The notes: generated from the sequence alone by a model not told the origin. Shown: positions 36,999-46,910, counted from the stretch's first letter. The stretch is DNA of 64,000 bases from an uncultured Sphingomonadaceae bacterium (GCA_947503245.1 CANNCV010000001.1:867501-931500), one strand, 5' to 3'. Numbers and translations: made by a program.

Positions 36999-37019
36999 GA
37001 CGCTGGCTGTAATGCAGTG

Positions 37020-39575
37020 TCAGCTATCTTTGCCGCAGGATTTTGTGCCCGCATCTCCGGGAGAAATTTTGACATCGGATAGCGCAATAGTCGCTGGCAT
37101 GTCACTTTGTAAGGAAAAACCGGTTCTGATTCTGCCAAGGTCCAAGCCCTTATCGGTAAAGCAGCTAAGGCGGACGGTGTATCTCTTCCAGCCATTGCCA
37201 TCCACATTTACTGGCACAAAGGCCGTGCAGTTACCAGCGCCATTACATTCCATACCCAAGGACAATTTCGCAGAGCCTTCACCCATATTGCGGGCATAGA
37301 AGGTCAAGGCCATATCCGCATTGGAATGGCGTGAAAAATCAACCGGATTATGGGTTGAAATGCGCAGCGCTGGGCCACCGGAGCGCCATTCTACTTTTAG
37401 CGAGTCTTCCTGAGCATTTCTGTCAGTGGTCGAAAAAGCCAAGCCCCCACCATCCCAGCGCAGTGAATTCATGCGCGTTTGCGTGCCGTTGATAATGCCA
37501 TATAATGACCACGGATTTTGTATCTTGCCGCCTGCCAAAAAGACAGTGGGGTCGCCGATAGCATTTTTGTCTAATCCAGAATTTTCTGAAAGCTTTGCTA
37601 CAGAGATTTTATCAGCATAGCTAAGGCCATAACCATAAGCAAAAAGCGGGTCATAATTGGGAAGGTCCGGATTCAACTTTGGTTGATCGGCAGTTTTGGG
37701 CCAAGAGAAAGAGAGCCTGCCGGTAAAGTCATATTCCGGCTTGGTTTGGAACAGCAGATCAGCTACGCCGCCGCCCTCACTGCCCGGAAGCCATGCCGCC
37801 ACAAAAGCATCGGACGCATTAATTTCTGGGTTGGTCCACATAGGGCGGCCAGACAAGAATACAGAAACAACCTTTGCGCCTTGCTCGCGATATTTGGAAA
37901 GGCGACCGGTATCAAATACCTTGGTTTCGAAATCCAGATGATCACGGTCCCCTTGGAATTCTGCATAAGCCTCTTCACCATAAACGGCGATAACGACATC
38001 CGCCTTCGTGCCAGATGTTCCTTGCGGATCAAAAATAACTTCGCCGCCTTCGGCTTCTACAGCCTCTTTAATCCCTGCCAAAATGGATTGACCATTGGGG
38101 AATTCATCATTGCTATGGTCGCCGCCCTGCCAAGACAATGTCCATCCGCCAGAAGCTTTGGCAATATTGTCTGCCGCGTCGCCAATGACGAGTATTTTTT
38201 GTTTGGTTTGCAGCGGGAGCGCCTGATTTTGGTTTTTCAGCAGCACAAGCGATTGGCGCACTGCGCGGCGGGCCAATGCGCGGTGCTCTTCGCCGCCCAA
38301 TATATCAATATTGCCAGCGCCCGGCCGTTCGCTCGGTCGCGCTTTGTCAAACAGGCCATAATTCAGTTTAACACGCAAAATCCGGCGCACAGCATCATCA
38401 AGACGTTCCATGCTGATTTTGCCAGAACGGACATGGCGCAAAGTGCTTTCGTATAGCCCTTTCCAACTATCGGGCGCCATGAACATATCAATTCCGGCGT
38501 TAAAGGCTTGCGGGCAATCGGTGTTGCTGCAACCTGGAATTTGGCCATGCGCGTTCCAGTCGCTGATGACAAAACCATTAAAGCCCATCCGGTCTTTTAA
38601 AACATCGGTTATCAATGCTTTGTTACCGGTCATTTTAATGCCTTGCCAGCTGGAAAACGACACCATCACCGTCTGTACTTCAGCGGCCAATGCGGGCAGA
38701 TACCCCACGGCATGGATGTCGCGCAAATCTTCTTCGCTTATCAGGGCATCGCCCTGATCGCGTCCGCCCTCTGTGCCGCCATCAGCTATAAAATGTTTGG
38801 CAGCAGACAGGATGCGACCATTGGCCAGAAAGTTTGCCGTGCCATATTCGCCCTGTAGGCCTTCAACAATCTTGTCGGAATATGAAACGACAATATCCGG
38901 CGTTTCGGAAAAACCTTCATAGCTGCGGCCCCAGCGATCATCACGTGGCACGGCCAATGTCGGCGCAAATGTCCAATCATGGCCTGATACGATAATCTCT
39001 TGTGCAGTGGCCTGCATGATTTGCTTTATCAATTCTGGATCACGCGCAGCGCCAAGACCGATATTGTGCGGGAATACTGTCGCGCCCAGCAAATTTGCAT
39101 GACCGTGAACAGCATCAATGCCCCAGATGATGGGGATTGCCAGCTCAACACCTTCAGGGTCAACCGATGCGTCCCAATAGCCATCTGCGGCACTGAGCCA
39201 AGTCTGGCTATCCGCATAAGCCAATGGTCCAGGCGCAGAATTGCCGCCGCTTAATACCGAACCCAGTCGATATTTTTTGACCTCTTCAGGTGTTACAGAT
39301 GCAGAGTCGGCCTGTATCGTCTGGCCGACTTTCTGCTCAACCGTCATGCGCGCCAATATTTCGTCTATACGGGCTTCGATTTTTGGATCGAGAGCTTTGC
39401 GCTCAAGCACTGGCCATTTTTCAGGATGGATGGCTGCACCTTCAGCATCAGCGATGACAGGAGAGGCAGCGGCTGGCTCATTGTCTCTTTCGCTGGCAAT
39501 GCTGTTCATCACCCAACCACAACTTACGCTAAGCGCTAAGACAGATAAGGCCGATCGCCGGACAATGTTTTTCAC
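37020..39575 (-). CDS. GH3 family beta-glucosidase/exo-glucanase
   Basis: This protein of 851 residues starts at GTG (39575) with an AGAGGATTATACA leader. A signal peptide (about residues 1-28) is followed by the GH3 (alpha/beta)8 domain: VGQTIQADSASV, KHFIADGGTEGGRDQG (about 258-273) and GFVISDWNAHGQIPG with the catalytic Asp. The second GH3 domain includes LVLLKNQNQALPLQ and VIAVYGEEAYAEFQGDRDHLD. A further C-terminal part of about 200 residues looks beta-rich, with four Cys, and could bind carbohydrate. The gene reads away from the SMP-30 gene with a palindromic operator between. Confidence 0.92.
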   Translation of the reverse strand: MKNIVRRSALSVLALSVSCGWVMNSIASERDNEPAAASPVIADAEGAAIHPEKWPVLERKALDPKIEARIDEILARMTVEQKVGQTIQADSASVTPEEVKKYRLGSVLSGGNSAPGPLAYADSQTWLSAADGYWDASVDPEGVELAIPIIWGIDAVHGHANLLGATVFPHNIGLGAARDPELIKQIMQATAQEIIVSGHDWTFAPTLAVPRDDRWGRSYEGFSETPDIVVSYSDKIVEGLQGEYGTANFLANGRILSAAKHFIADGGTEGGRDQGDALISEEDLRDIHAVGYLPALAAEVQTVMVSFSSWQGIKMTGNKALITDVLKDRMGFNGFVISDWNAHGQIPGCSNTDCPQAFNAGIDMFMAPDSWKGLYESTLRHVRSGKISMERLDDAVRRILRVKLNYGLFDKARPSERPGAGNIDILGGEEHRALARRAVRQSLVLLKNQNQALPLQTKQKILVIGDAADNIAKASGGWTLSWQGGDHSNDEFPNGQSILAGIKEAVEAEGGEVIFDPQGTSGTKADVVIAVYGEEAYAEFQGDRDHLDFETKVFDTGRLSKYREQGAKVVSVFLSGRPMWTNPEINASDAFVAAWLPGSEGGGVADLLFQTKPEYDFTGRLSFSWPKTADQPKLNPDLPNYDPLFAYGYGLSYADKISVAKLSENSGLDKNAIGDPTVFLAGGKIQNPWSLYGIINGTQTRMNSLRWDGGGLAFSTTDRNAQEDSLKVEWRSGGPALRISTHNPVDFSRHSNADMALTFYARNMGEGSAKLSLGMECNGAGNCTAFVPVNVDGNGWKRYTVRLSCFTDKGLDLGRIRTGFSLQSDMPATIALSDVKISPGDAGTKSCGKDS

Positions 39576-39676
39576 TGTATAATCCTCTATTATATGGCAC
39601 TAAGACGTGCCCTTATTGTTGACAGAACAGGTTTCGCCGTTCGAATCTCCCACCTTTTGTAGCCATAAGAGAAAAA

Positions 39677-39694
39677 ATTGACAAGGTTGTCAAT
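39677..39694. promoter_or_regulatory. Palindromic operator between GH3 and lactonase genes
   Basis: ATTGACAAGGTTGTCAAT is an 18-bp near-perfect palindrome. Twenty bases starting TTGACAAGG (39678-39697) are identical to 57139-57158 upstream of the TonB receptor at 57211. The site lies 37 bp before the lactonase start (39732) and 101 bp before the GH3 start, so it could serve both divergent genes. It contains a TTGACA that could act as a -35 box. Confidence 0.75.
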
Positions 39695-39731
39695 TTTGCA
39701 TAACCTCAAATACAAATAGGGGAGCTCATTA

Positions 39732-40766
39732 ATGGTAACACGCAGGGCATTATGCACCTGGCTCGGCGCGACCGTAATTGTCGGCTGTACGCATAAAGGT
39801 TCAGTTTTGGGCGCAACACAGGGCGCAACACCGGGCGCAACAGCCTTGACCTATGAGACATTTGACCCTGATTTTTTGTCTGTTGTCGACACAACATCCA
39901 ATGGCGAATTGCTGTCTGATGGCTATCAATGGGCCGAAGGGCCGGCATGGGATGCAAAAAACCAGAGCCTTTATTTTACCGATGTACCGGCCAACCGCGC
40001 GTATAAATGGCAAGCATCAACGGGCACGCAGCTCTTTCTCGATCCGTCAGGTGCATCTAGCGCTGATGGTTTTCGTGAAGCAGGTGCCAATGGTTTGCTG
40101 GTGTCTGGTGATGGTCAACTTCTCCTTTGCAATCATGGCAGCCGTTCCATTGAAAGCATGGATATTCAGACCGGCAAAAGAACGACTCTGGTAGATCGTT
40201 TCGAAGGGCAAAAATTTAACAGTCCCAATGATCTGATAGAAGCAAGCGATGGCACAATCTATTTTACTGATCCGCCTTATGGGTTGGAAGGGTTGGATGA
40301 CTCGCCCTTGAAAGAGATGGCAGTAAACGGGGTTTATAAGCGTGATCCCGATGGAAAAGTTGAGCGTATCATCGCAGATATGACACTTCCCAATGGCGTC
40401 ATACTCTCTCCGGACGAGAAATATCTTTATGTTTCGCAGTCTGATCCGTCACAAGCCCTGGTTAGGCGCTACCGCCTTGCTGATATGCAGCAAAGCGCTT
40501 CGCCTTGGTTTGACGCAAGCCCTTTTATGAGCGGCCATCAAGGGCTGCCTGATGGTATGGCGATATCAACCAGCGGGTATGTGTTCGTGGCGGGCCCGGG
40601 CGGTATCTTGGTGGTTAATGATGCTGGCAAATGCTTAGGCCGCATCGCCACAGGCAGAGCGACAGCCAATTGCGCCTTTGGTGAAGATGGACGCACATTA
40701 TTTATTACTGCACAGAACCAATTATACCGCGTAAGAACATTGGCCAAAGGGAGTGGGCGGTTTTGA
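39732..40766 (+). CDS. SMP-30/gluconolactonase family lipoprotein
   Basis: This protein has 344 residues. The start MVTRRALCTWLGATVIVGC carries a double Arg and a lipobox-like VGC, suggesting export and lipidation. The mature beta-propeller has YQWAEGPAWDAKNQSLYFTD with the metal-binding Glu, SPNDLIEASDGTIYFTDPPYGL with Asn/Asp, and GLPDGMAIS with a catalytic Asp. This matches sugar lactone hydrolases that open gluconolactone to gluconate. It heads a lactonase-MFS-LacI-GH5 run. The first gene after the divergent palindrome. Confidence 0.9.
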   Translation: MVTRRALCTWLGATVIVGCTHKGSVLGATQGATPGATALTYETFDPDFLSVVDTTSNGELLSDGYQWAEGPAWDAKNQSLYFTDVPANRAYKWQASTGTQLFLDPSGASSADGFREAGANGLLVSGDGQLLLCNHGSRSIESMDIQTGKRTTLVDRFEGQKFNSPNDLIEASDGTIYFTDPPYGLEGLDDSPLKEMAVNGVYKRDPDGKVERIIADMTLPNGVILSPDEKYLYVSQSDPSQALVRRYRLADMQQSASPWFDASPFMSGHQGLPDGMAISTSGYVFVAGPGGILVVNDAGKCLGRIATGRATANCAFGEDGRTLFITAQNQLYRVRTLAKGSGRF

Positions 40767-40803
40767 GCATTGTTGCTATCAGCATGAAGAAAGATCTTTT
40801 GGG

Positions 40804-42153
40804 ATGACGACGCTTTCACTGAAGCTTGGCCGTTTGGCGGGCTATGGTGTAGGCGATTTTGGCCTCAATATCTACTGGAACAGCCTGACGCTGATGCTGA
40901 TGTTCTGGTATGTTCAGATTGTCGGCTTGGACCCCAAAATTGCAGGGCTAATTTGGTTTTTGGGTTTGGCCTGGGATGCGATTTCTGATCCGCTTGTGGC
41001 GTCCCTGGCATCACGCACGCGCAGCCGTTATGGCACTTATCGGCCATTTTTGCTGTTTGGCAGTTTTGCACTGGGTCTATCATTCTGTCTTTTGTTGTGG
41101 GTACCGCCTTTTGAGGGATATTTACAGATTGCCACATTGCTGGTCGCAGCGATCATCTTCCGCACCTGCTATACCATTGTAGCTGTCCCTTATGCGGCAA
41201 TGTCATCGCGTATGACCTTTGACAGCAATGAACGCTCAGAACTGTCCGGTATGCGTATGATATTCGCCTTTTTGGGCTATTTGTGCGTATCCAGTTTCTT
41301 CTTCCCCATGGTGCGGTTATTCGGCGATGGATCAGAGACATCGGCGATTGGCTTTTGGGTTACGGCATGTCTTTCGGCCATTGCAGGCACAGCCGCATTG
41401 TTGCTCTGCTTTTGTCTTACCGATGAAGAAGAGCCTTTGGGCGGTGAGGTAAATAACAAGAAATTATGGATCGTGAATCTGGTCGATGCCTTGCTGCACA
41501 ACCGGGCTTTGGCACCGCTACTGCTGGTACTTTTTTTGAACTCAGCCTCTGGTGCCTTATGGACAATCCCCTTAGCGTTTTATCTTGAGGCCAATTCCGG
41601 CATTTTTGCCAATAAAGAAGTGGTTTTGTCTTTAATTGCCGCATCAACGCTGATTGGCACGCCGATATGGACATTGATCGCGCGCCAATTTGGTAAGAAA
41701 CGATGCTGGTATGTAGCGACTGTCTGGCATTTGGTCTGGAGCTTGTGGTTGGCAATTTTGGGGCCGTTCATCATATTTGGCGTACCGATACAAATTATCG
41801 CTATTGGGTTCAGCATTTCGGCCTTTGCCGTGATAATCTGGGCGTTGATCCCCGACACCGTAGAATATGGCCAATATCATAGCGGCGTGCGAGATGAAGC
41901 ATCTGTATTTGGTTCCAGCTTGTTTGTGCAAAAAGCATCAGGCGCATTAGCGGGATTAGGGGTTGGTGTATTGCTCTCGGCTATTGGTTATGACCCTCAG
42001 CTTGCCAGTCAGTCAGCAGAGACTGCGCTCATGATTCAATATGCTATAGCTTTATCTCCACCTGCACTACTGATTGCTACATGCATCATTTTGTACAAGA
42101 TGCCGCTGACGGGTCATATACATGCGCAGATTGTGCAGGAATTATCGAATTAG
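40804..42153 (+). CDS. GPH-type MFS sugar:cation symporter
   Basis: This protein of 449 residues has 12 hydrophobic segments. The start GRLAGYGVGDFGLNIYWNSL and LAWDAISDPLVASLASRTRSRYGTYRPFLLFG match the glycoside-pentoside-hexuronide:cation symporter (MelB-like) group. The later IIWALIPDTVEYGQYHSGVRDEASVFG is the family's conserved segment. It would take up a mono- or oligosaccharide. The start at 40804 is chosen over an upstream in-frame ATG. It lies 37 bp after the lactonase and 7 bp before the LacI gene. Confidence 0.9.
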   Translation: MTTLSLKLGRLAGYGVGDFGLNIYWNSLTLMLMFWYVQIVGLDPKIAGLIWFLGLAWDAISDPLVASLASRTRSRYGTYRPFLLFGSFALGLSFCLLLWVPPFEGYLQIATLLVAAIIFRTCYTIVAVPYAAMSSRMTFDSNERSELSGMRMIFAFLGYLCVSSFFFPMVRLFGDGSETSAIGFWVTACLSAIAGTAALLLCFCLTDEEEPLGGEVNNKKLWIVNLVDALLHNRALAPLLLVLFLNSASGALWTIPLAFYLEANSGIFANKEVVLSLIAASTLIGTPIWTLIARQFGKKRCWYVATVWHLVWSLWLAILGPFIIFGVPIQIIAIGFSISAFAVIIWALIPDTVEYGQYHSGVRDEASVFGSSLFVQKASGALAGLGVGVLLSAIGYDPQLASQSAETALMIQYAIALSPPALLIATCIILYKMPLTGHIHAQIVQELSN

Positions 42154-42160
42154 GAGCGAT

Positions 42161-43213
42161 ATGAACAACCATAAAGCAAAAATGAAGGATGTCGCAGATC
42201 TGGCGGGGGTTTCGATCAAGACCGTGTCACGTGTTTTGAATAATGAACCTCATGTTCAAGAAAAATTGCGTACACAAGTCCGCGATGCGGTCACAAAATT
42301 GGGATATGTTCCCAGCCAATCTGCACGGTCACTGCGCGGTAACAAATCCTATGACATTAATCTGATATGCCATGCAGCAGGCGGCGATTATATTTCCGTC
42401 ATTCAGTTTGGCGCGGTCATTGCCTGTCAGAAATTGGGGTACCAGCTGTCACTCAGTCTTTTGGAAGGCTTCGAAGAAGCATCATTTGAGACGATTAAAT
42501 CGAGCTTTGAGAGCATTTTGCGCCACCATAAGCCTGATGGCATCATGCTTGTCGCTCCATATGCCGGAGATGAGAAAATCGGTTTTGTGCTGGAGGAGTT
42601 GGGCATTCCGGTTGTGCGGATTGGCCCTGTTGAACTGCTCAACCAGGGTATATTGGTCGAAATAGACGATTATAAGGCCTCTATTGAACTCACTCAGCAT
42701 CTGGTGAAGCTTGGGCATAAGAAAATCGGTTTTGTGCGCGGCGTAGAAAATCAGCGATCGACACATGTGCGCTATTCGGGATTTTGCGTTGCGATGAATG
42801 CCGCAGGTTTGACGGTTGACCCTGATTTGGTCGCTGAAGGGGAATTTAGCTTTCAATCCGGATATGATGCCGGGCTTAAACTCTTGGCGAAAGATAACCG
42901 CCCCACTGCAATTTTTGCATCTAATGATGACATGGCTGCCGGCGTTGTGACGGCAGCAAATATGCAGGGCTTGAATGTTCCCAATGATCTTTCCGTAGTT
43001 GGCTTTGATGATGCGGCTGTTGCGGTGCGTATGCGCCCGGAACTGACAACCATCCGCCAGCCATTACAGGAACTGGGCCAAATTGCGATCGAGACATTGG
43101 TCGATAGCCTAACCAACAACAGCATCAACGGCCCGCAAAGGATCGTGCTGGATTACGAATTTGTGCTGAGGGGGACAACAGCACAGATAAGCAGAGAAAC
43201 TATCACTCATTAG
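42161..43213 (+). CDS. LacI-family transcriptional regulator
   Basis: This protein has 350 residues. The helix-turn-helix lies at about residues 6-26 (KMKDVADLAGVSIKTVSRVL, NNEPHVQEKLRTQVRDAV) and a hinge helix contains QSARSLRG. The ligand-binding domain follows with YDINLICHAAGGDYISVIQ, the effector-site segment FVRGVENQRSTHVRYSGF and FASNDDMAAGV. TAGGAGCGAT precedes the ATG at 42161. It is the only local sugar-type regulator and lies in the middle of the cluster, so it is the natural candidate for the palindromes at 39677, 57138 and perhaps 32669. The effector is unknown. Confidence 0.93.
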   Translation: MNNHKAKMKDVADLAGVSIKTVSRVLNNEPHVQEKLRTQVRDAVTKLGYVPSQSARSLRGNKSYDINLICHAAGGDYISVIQFGAVIACQKLGYQLSLSLLEGFEEASFETIKSSFESILRHHKPDGIMLVAPYAGDEKIGFVLEELGIPVVRIGPVELLNQGILVEIDDYKASIELTQHLVKLGHKKIGFVRGVENQRSTHVRYSGFCVAMNAAGLTVDPDLVAEGEFSFQSGYDAGLKLLAKDNRPTAIFASNDDMAAGVVTAANMQGLNVPNDLSVVGFDDAAVAVRMRPELTTIRQPLQELGQIAIETLVDSLTNNSINGPQRIVLDYEFVLRGTTAQISRETITH

Positions 43214-43224
43214 AATAGGAGAAA

Positions 43225-44265
43225 ATGGTGAAAAAAATACCGACTATTTTGGGTACGGCGATACTGGCTTTATCCACTTTGGGGGCAAGTGCATATGCAG
43301 GTACTGCAAGTGCAGATGCGCCTCAAGACAATGCAGATCAGACAACCAAAGCAGCTTTTTCAATGAAACGCTGCCTGAATATGGGCAATGCGCTTGAGAC
43401 ACCGGCCAATGAAACATGGGGTGGGCGTCTAAACACAGCAGAAGATTATCAGCGTATAGCAGATGCCGGGTTTGATACTGTTCGTATCCCCGTGCGCTGG
43501 AGCGCTTATCTCAACAAAGATTCCAACTATACTATCCATCCTGAATTCGCGAAAATTGTTGATCAAAATATCATCAACGCGAACAAGGCAGGACTAAATG
43601 TCATTCTCAATGTGCATCATTTTGATGAATTGATGAATAACCCCGGGGAACAAATGGCCCGGTTCAGAGCGATTTGGGATCAGATATCGCTGCGCTATTC
43701 CAAATTGCCTGACAGTGTCTGGTTTGAGGTCTTGAACGAACCACATACAAATTTATCCGGCAAGGCTATGCGCCAGCTACAGGCACAAGCGATAGCCATT
43801 ATCCGCCGTGACAATCCGGAGCGGATTATTATTCTGGGCGGTGAGCAATATTCCAATATTCGCACATTGGCGAGCAACCTTGCCCCGCCTGATGACAATA
43901 TTGTTTATACCTTCCATTATTATGATCCGTTCAACTTTACGCATCAGGAAGCGACCTGGCTGGGCGATGCTACACCCAAGGGCAAAAGAGGTTGGGGCTC
44001 CAAGACTGATAAAGAAGAACTGGCCAATGCTGTTTCCATCGCCGTCGCTTTCCGTGATGCGATTAATCGACCTGTATTTTTGGGTGAATTTGGCGCGAAT
44101 GACCCCATAGACAATGCGGAACGTGTCGAATGGGCCGGTGCTGTAAAAACAGCAATGGAACAGGCCAATATCCCTTGGTGCTTATGGTCTTACAGCAACA
44201 CCTTTGCTGCGTATAAAGATGAAAGTGGTTGGGACCAGGATATGCTCAAGGCATTGACGGAATAA
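43225..44265 (+). CDS. GH5 family endoglucanase (cellulase-like)
   Basis: This protein of 346 residues has a signal peptide of about 25 residues. Then comes a GH5 barrel with MKRCLNMGNALETP, FDTVRIPVRWSAYL, VWFEVLNEPHTNLSG with the acid/base Glu (NEP), VYTFHYYDPFNF and PVFLGEFGANDP with the nucleophile Glu. It is expected to cut beta-1,4 links in glucan or a related polymer, outside the cytoplasmic membrane. It is the last gene of the rightward run and is followed by a strong terminator at 44275-44320. Confidence 0.93.
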   Translation: MVKKIPTILGTAILALSTLGASAYAGTASADAPQDNADQTTKAAFSMKRCLNMGNALETPANETWGGRLNTAEDYQRIADAGFDTVRIPVRWSAYLNKDSNYTIHPEFAKIVDQNIINANKAGLNVILNVHHFDELMNNPGEQMARFRAIWDQISLRYSKLPDSVWFEVLNEPHTNLSGKAMRQLQAQAIAIIRRDNPERIIILGGEQYSNIRTLASNLAPPDDNIVYTFHYYDPFNFTHQEATWLGDATPKGKRGWGSKTDKEELANAVSIAVAFRDAINRPVFLGEFGANDPIDNAERVEWAGAVKTAMEQANIPWCLWSYSNTFAAYKDESGWDQDMLKALTE

Positions 44266-44274
44266 CCGATTATC

Positions 44275-44320
44275 GCCTTATCCTATCCGGTCCTCATTCT
44301 GGATAGGATAAGGCATTTTT
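44275..44320 (+). terminator. Rho-independent terminator after GH5
   Basis: GCCTTATCCTATCC (44275-44288) pairs perfectly over 14 bases with GGATAGGATAAGGC (44301-44314) around a 12-base loop, followed by ATTTTT. It lies 10 bp after the GH5 stop and 6 bp before the end of the leftward isomerase-like gene. Confidence 0.92.
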
Positions 44321-44325
44321 ACAGT

Positions 44326-45177
44326 TTATGAAGTGAGGTGCGTGTAGCTGCGGCCAATCGAAACCAGAGGGTCTGGCGCGCTATCATGCTCAATATAGAA
44401 ATATTCCAAACCTGCATTTGATGCTTCGGCAAATATCGCCGCAAAATCAATCACACCACTGCCGACATCAACAATATCGCCGTCACTGCCCATGTCCTTT
44501 ATGTGACAAGATGTGAAACGCCCTGGTGCTTTTTCAAACAGAGCAAAGGGATCAGCACCCGCTTTGCGTACCCAGTAAAGATCAATCTCCATCGACACCA
44601 ATGAAGGGTCAGTGCGTTCCAGCAAGATGTCATAGCCATTGCTGCCATCTTGATCCAGAAACTCAAATTCATGATTGTGATAGCCGATAGTAAAGCCTGC
44701 TTTTTTGGCTTGCTCTCCGCGTGTATTTAATAGGTCTGCAATGGCGCGATAACCATCCAATGTGCGCTCCTCTTCGGCGAGCCAAGGCAAGACCAGATTG
44801 CGTTGACCCATAATTCCGGCCAGCTCCAGCACACCATCAAAATCTTCGCGCATATCTGCCAATTGCACATGTGCAGAATTGGTGACCAGCCCAAGATCAT
44901 CCATCGCCTTGCGTACATCGGCCGGCTTATGCGCAAAAAACCCTGCTGTCTCACAATCTTTTATGCCGATATCAGCAAGCGCCTTTAGCGTTGCCTGATA
45001 GTCTTTTTCAAACAATGCCCTGACCGTATAGAGCTGGACGCCAAGTTTACCCGTATAAGGAGCAACATCGTCTTTCTGCTCTGCGTCTTCGTTGCTCATA
45101 GAGCATCCAGACATTAACACTGCTCCGCCGGAGATTGCGCCTGCCAATATGGTGCGACGATCGGGTGTAAAGGCCAT
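44326..45177 (-). CDS. Xylose-isomerase-like TIM-barrel protein, exported
   Basis: This protein has 283 residues and a start at 45177 that overlaps the GMC stop by one base (TAATG). The N-terminus MAFTPDRRTILAGAISGGAV then MSGCS has a double Arg and a lipobox-like SGC, consistent with Tat export and lipidation. The barrel has FTIGYHNHEFEF, VSMEIDLYWV, FTSCHIKDMG and LEYFYIEHD, which supply metal-binding His/Glu/Asp of the sugar-phosphate-isomerase/epimerase family. Exported relatives are thought to act on oxidised sugars or glycosides. It is the last gene of the leftward GMC set. Confidence 0.83.
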   Translation of the reverse strand: MAFTPDRRTILAGAISGGAVLMSGCSMSNEDAEQKDDVAPYTGKLGVQLYTVRALFEKDYQATLKALADIGIKDCETAGFFAHKPADVRKAMDDLGLVTNSAHVQLADMREDFDGVLELAGIMGQRNLVLPWLAEEERTLDGYRAIADLLNTRGEQAKKAGFTIGYHNHEFEFLDQDGSNGYDILLERTDPSLVSMEIDLYWVRKAGADPFALFEKAPGRFTSCHIKDMGSDGDIVDVGSGVIDFAAIFAEASNAGLEYFYIEHDSAPDPLVSIGRSYTHLTS

Positions 45178-46883
45178 TACAGCACTCCTTCTTTCATTTG
45201 GCGGCTGGCATAATCTACTGCGCGTGCAGTTAATGCCATGAAGGTCAATGACGGATTCTGGCATGCTGTCGAAGCAAATGCCGAACCATCAGTTGCGAAT
45301 ATATTGGGAACGTCATGGGTCTGGTTAAAACCATTAAGCACGGAAGTCGCTGGGTCTGTACCCATGCGCGCACCGCCCATTTCATGAATGCAATATCCCG
45401 GGATAGGATCTTCTTCAAAGGCTTCAACATTGGTTGCACCTGCAGCCTCTAACATGGCGACAGCGTCGGCCTTCATTTTTTTGCGCATCTTAAATTCATT
45501 GTCGCCCCAGTTCACATCCATATGAACCTGCGGAATACCGTAATTATCGGTCTTGCTGTTATGCAGGCGGACCTGATTGTTCGCACTGGGCAGATGCTCG
45601 CCAAAACCATGAAGCCTTATCCACCAGCCTTCCGGCTTACGCAGCTTTTCCTTTAAGTCTGCGCCAAAACCATTGCTGTCTAAAGCCCGTGTCCATGATG
45701 GGCGCCAACTGCTGCCCTGATAGGCAAAACCGCGCAAAAATTCGCCATCTGTGCGATTATCAAGATTGGTATAGCGCGGCAGATACGTCCCATTGGGACG
45801 ACGGCCAGTATAATATTCATCTTCAAATCCTGGCATGCGGCCCATTGCGCCGATTTGATGGTGATGGTCCATTACATATTTGCCCAGCACATTGCTCGAA
45901 TTGGCAAAGCCATTAGAGAATGTTTCCGACTTGGAATTGAGCATGATCTGCACCGTCCCAATTGTCGATGCACATAAAAAGATAACGCGCGCCGTTATAT
46001 CTTTGCTTTGCTTTGTCTTCCGGTTGATGGTGCGTACGCCGGTTGCTCTCTTGGTCTTTGGGTCATAAAGAATTTTCTCAACCACAGTGTCCGCCAACAT
46101 TGTCATATTGCCAGTGCGTTCTGCCGCGGGCAGCAATGCCGATACGCTTGAGAAATAGGCACCAAAAGAGCAGCCGCGTTCACACTGATTACGGAATTGG
46201 CAATTGGTACGGCCAAGGGCGATCTGTTCTTCTGTCGGTTTGGTCAGATGTGCGGCGCGGCCGATAATCAGTTTACGCTCAGGAAATGCCGTTTCAATTT
46301 TCGCTTTGGCGGACTTTTCAACGCATGTCATATCCATGGGTGGCTGAAAGACGCTATCCGGCAATTGGGGCAGTCCTTCTTCGGACCCGCTAATGCCTAC
46401 AAAACGTTCAACATATTCATACCATGGTTTAATATCAGCATAGCGGATTGGCCAGTCGCTGCCATGGCCGTCTGCTTTATTGGCGGAAAAGTCCGTGTCG
46501 CTCCAGCGATAGCTTTGTCTCGCCCACATAAGCGATTTGCCGCCAACTTGATCACCGCGCAGCCAAGCGAATTTTTTGCCGTCCTCAATTGAATAGGGGT
46601 TTTGCTTATCGTTGATGAAATAATGCCGGGTGCTTTCTCTAAAAGCATAGCAGGTGCTTTGTACCGGATATTCCGCATCTACTAATTGCGGATTTGCGCG
46701 GTCACGAAAGGGCATGTCCCAAGGGTTCTGGTTCTCGGTAATGTAACCGCTGCCATGCTCGTTCATTTTGCCGCGCTCTATGACCAGCGTTTTCATTCCC
46801 TTTTCAGCGAACTCTTTCGCTGCCCAGCCACCAGACATGCCGGAGCCAACAACGATGACATCAAAATTTTCGGATTCAGCCAT
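45177..46883 (-). CDS. GMC-family oxidoreductase
   Basis: This 568-residue protein has an N-terminal FAD-binding GSGMSGGWAAKEFAEKG (about residues 13-29), the segment GDQVGGKSLMWARQSYR and a C-terminal IHEMGGARMGTDPATSVLNGFNQTHDVPNIFATDG with the family's HEMGG and the active-site region. Such enzymes oxidise sugar or alcohol hydroxyls with FAD. A 28-bp gap separates it from the upstream gene at 46911-47489, a gluconate-2-dehydrogenase subunit 3-like protein, so a two-part dehydrogenase complex is likely. It lacks a signal peptide itself; the small subunit would carry the export signal. Confidence 0.9.
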   Translation of the reverse strand: MAESENFDVIVVGSGMSGGWAAKEFAEKGMKTLVIERGKMNEHGSGYITENQNPWDMPFRDRANPQLVDAEYPVQSTCYAFRESTRHYFINDKQNPYSIEDGKKFAWLRGDQVGGKSLMWARQSYRWSDTDFSANKADGHGSDWPIRYADIKPWYEYVERFVGISGSEEGLPQLPDSVFQPPMDMTCVEKSAKAKIETAFPERKLIIGRAAHLTKPTEEQIALGRTNCQFRNQCERGCSFGAYFSSVSALLPAAERTGNMTMLADTVVEKILYDPKTKRATGVRTINRKTKQSKDITARVIFLCASTIGTVQIMLNSKSETFSNGFANSSNVLGKYVMDHHHQIGAMGRMPGFEDEYYTGRRPNGTYLPRYTNLDNRTDGEFLRGFAYQGSSWRPSWTRALDSNGFGADLKEKLRKPEGWWIRLHGFGEHLPSANNQVRLHNSKTDNYGIPQVHMDVNWGDNEFKMRKKMKADAVAMLEAAGATNVEAFEEDPIPGYCIHEMGGARMGTDPATSVLNGFNQTHDVPNIFATDGSAFASTACQNPSLTFMALTARAVDYASRQMKEGVL

Positions 46884-46910
46884 TATGTAATTTCCGTTCT
46901 GTCTTATATG

